A stretch of DNA of 5,152 nt from Methyloprofundus sp. (GTDB taxonomy: Bacteria; Pseudomonadota; Gammaproteobacteria; Methylococcales; Methylomonadaceae), in the NCBI GenBank assembly GCA_030636485.1, contig DAOVWV010000156.1:1-5152 (forward strand), read 5' to 3'. The number at the start of each line of letters is the position of its first letter. The stretch's first letter is position 1. Both the position numbers and the translations under genes were made by a program. Under the pieces are notes generated by a model. The model was not told the DNA's origin. It saw only the letters and a program-made list of their open reading frames with translations, and searched no databases. Below are positions 5,110 to 5,152 of this stretch, piece after piece.

Positions 5110-5152
5110 TTATAATGTCTCTTATGTTATTAGTTGTATGGATGCTTAGTAA

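Noticed and set aside
5110..5152. Promoter for the DUF4160 gene (TTACTA-17-TAACAT on the minus strand)
   Set aside because: Both boxes match the sigma70 consensus poorly and the region is cut by the window edge, so it is not supported.

Overview
The window looks like an accessory stretch of a gammaproteobacterial chromosome. The best guide is a full-length DbpA-type DEAD-box RNA helicase at the left end, which follows the E. coli protein motif by motif, including the 23S rRNA-recognition domain. The parvulin fragment and the thioredoxin/CcdA-like protein would fit an environmental gammaproteobacterium, possibly a methanotroph-like Methylococcales member. That placement is inference. All genes other than dbpA lie on the minus strand.

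Layout, left to right. dbpA (17-1399, +) runs toward a vapBC toxin-antitoxin operon (1465-2102, -), with an imperfect hairpin at 1415-1450 between the two convergent 3' ends. vapB has a clear sigma70-type promoter (TTGACA-16-TATACT, 2133-2160) with a short inverted repeat in it, and a consensus ribosome binding site. vapB and vapC overlap by 4 nt through a TTGA junction. Upstream of vapB, a short plus-strand reading frame (2172-2273) looks coding and ends tail-to-tail with the next gene. It may be the tail of a gene that has lost its 5' part.

Next is a two-gene unit, a DUF3592-type membrane protein (3573-4034) followed by an envelope protein joining an exported CPHC thioredoxin-like domain to a CcdA/DsbD-like membrane domain (2281-3534). 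A perfect 28-bp palindrome (3564-3591) lies across their junction. A second perfect palindrome (4115-4137) overlaps a putative promoter upstream of the pair. By inference the pair works in thiol-disulfide or reductant transfer across the inner membrane.

The right end holds the first ~94 codons of a parvulin-type peptidyl-prolyl isomerase (4144-4542), cut off before its catalytic domain. Before it, in transcription order, come a DUF4160 gene (4852-5109) and a DUF2442 gene (4559-4846), a recurrent small-gene pair with a toxin-antitoxin-like layout but no function I can establish. Two TA or TA-like modules, a truncated gene, a possible second gene remnant and several strong palindromes within about 3.7 kb suggest past insertion and deletion. 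No transposase, integrase, tRNA, rRNA or CRISPR array is visible.
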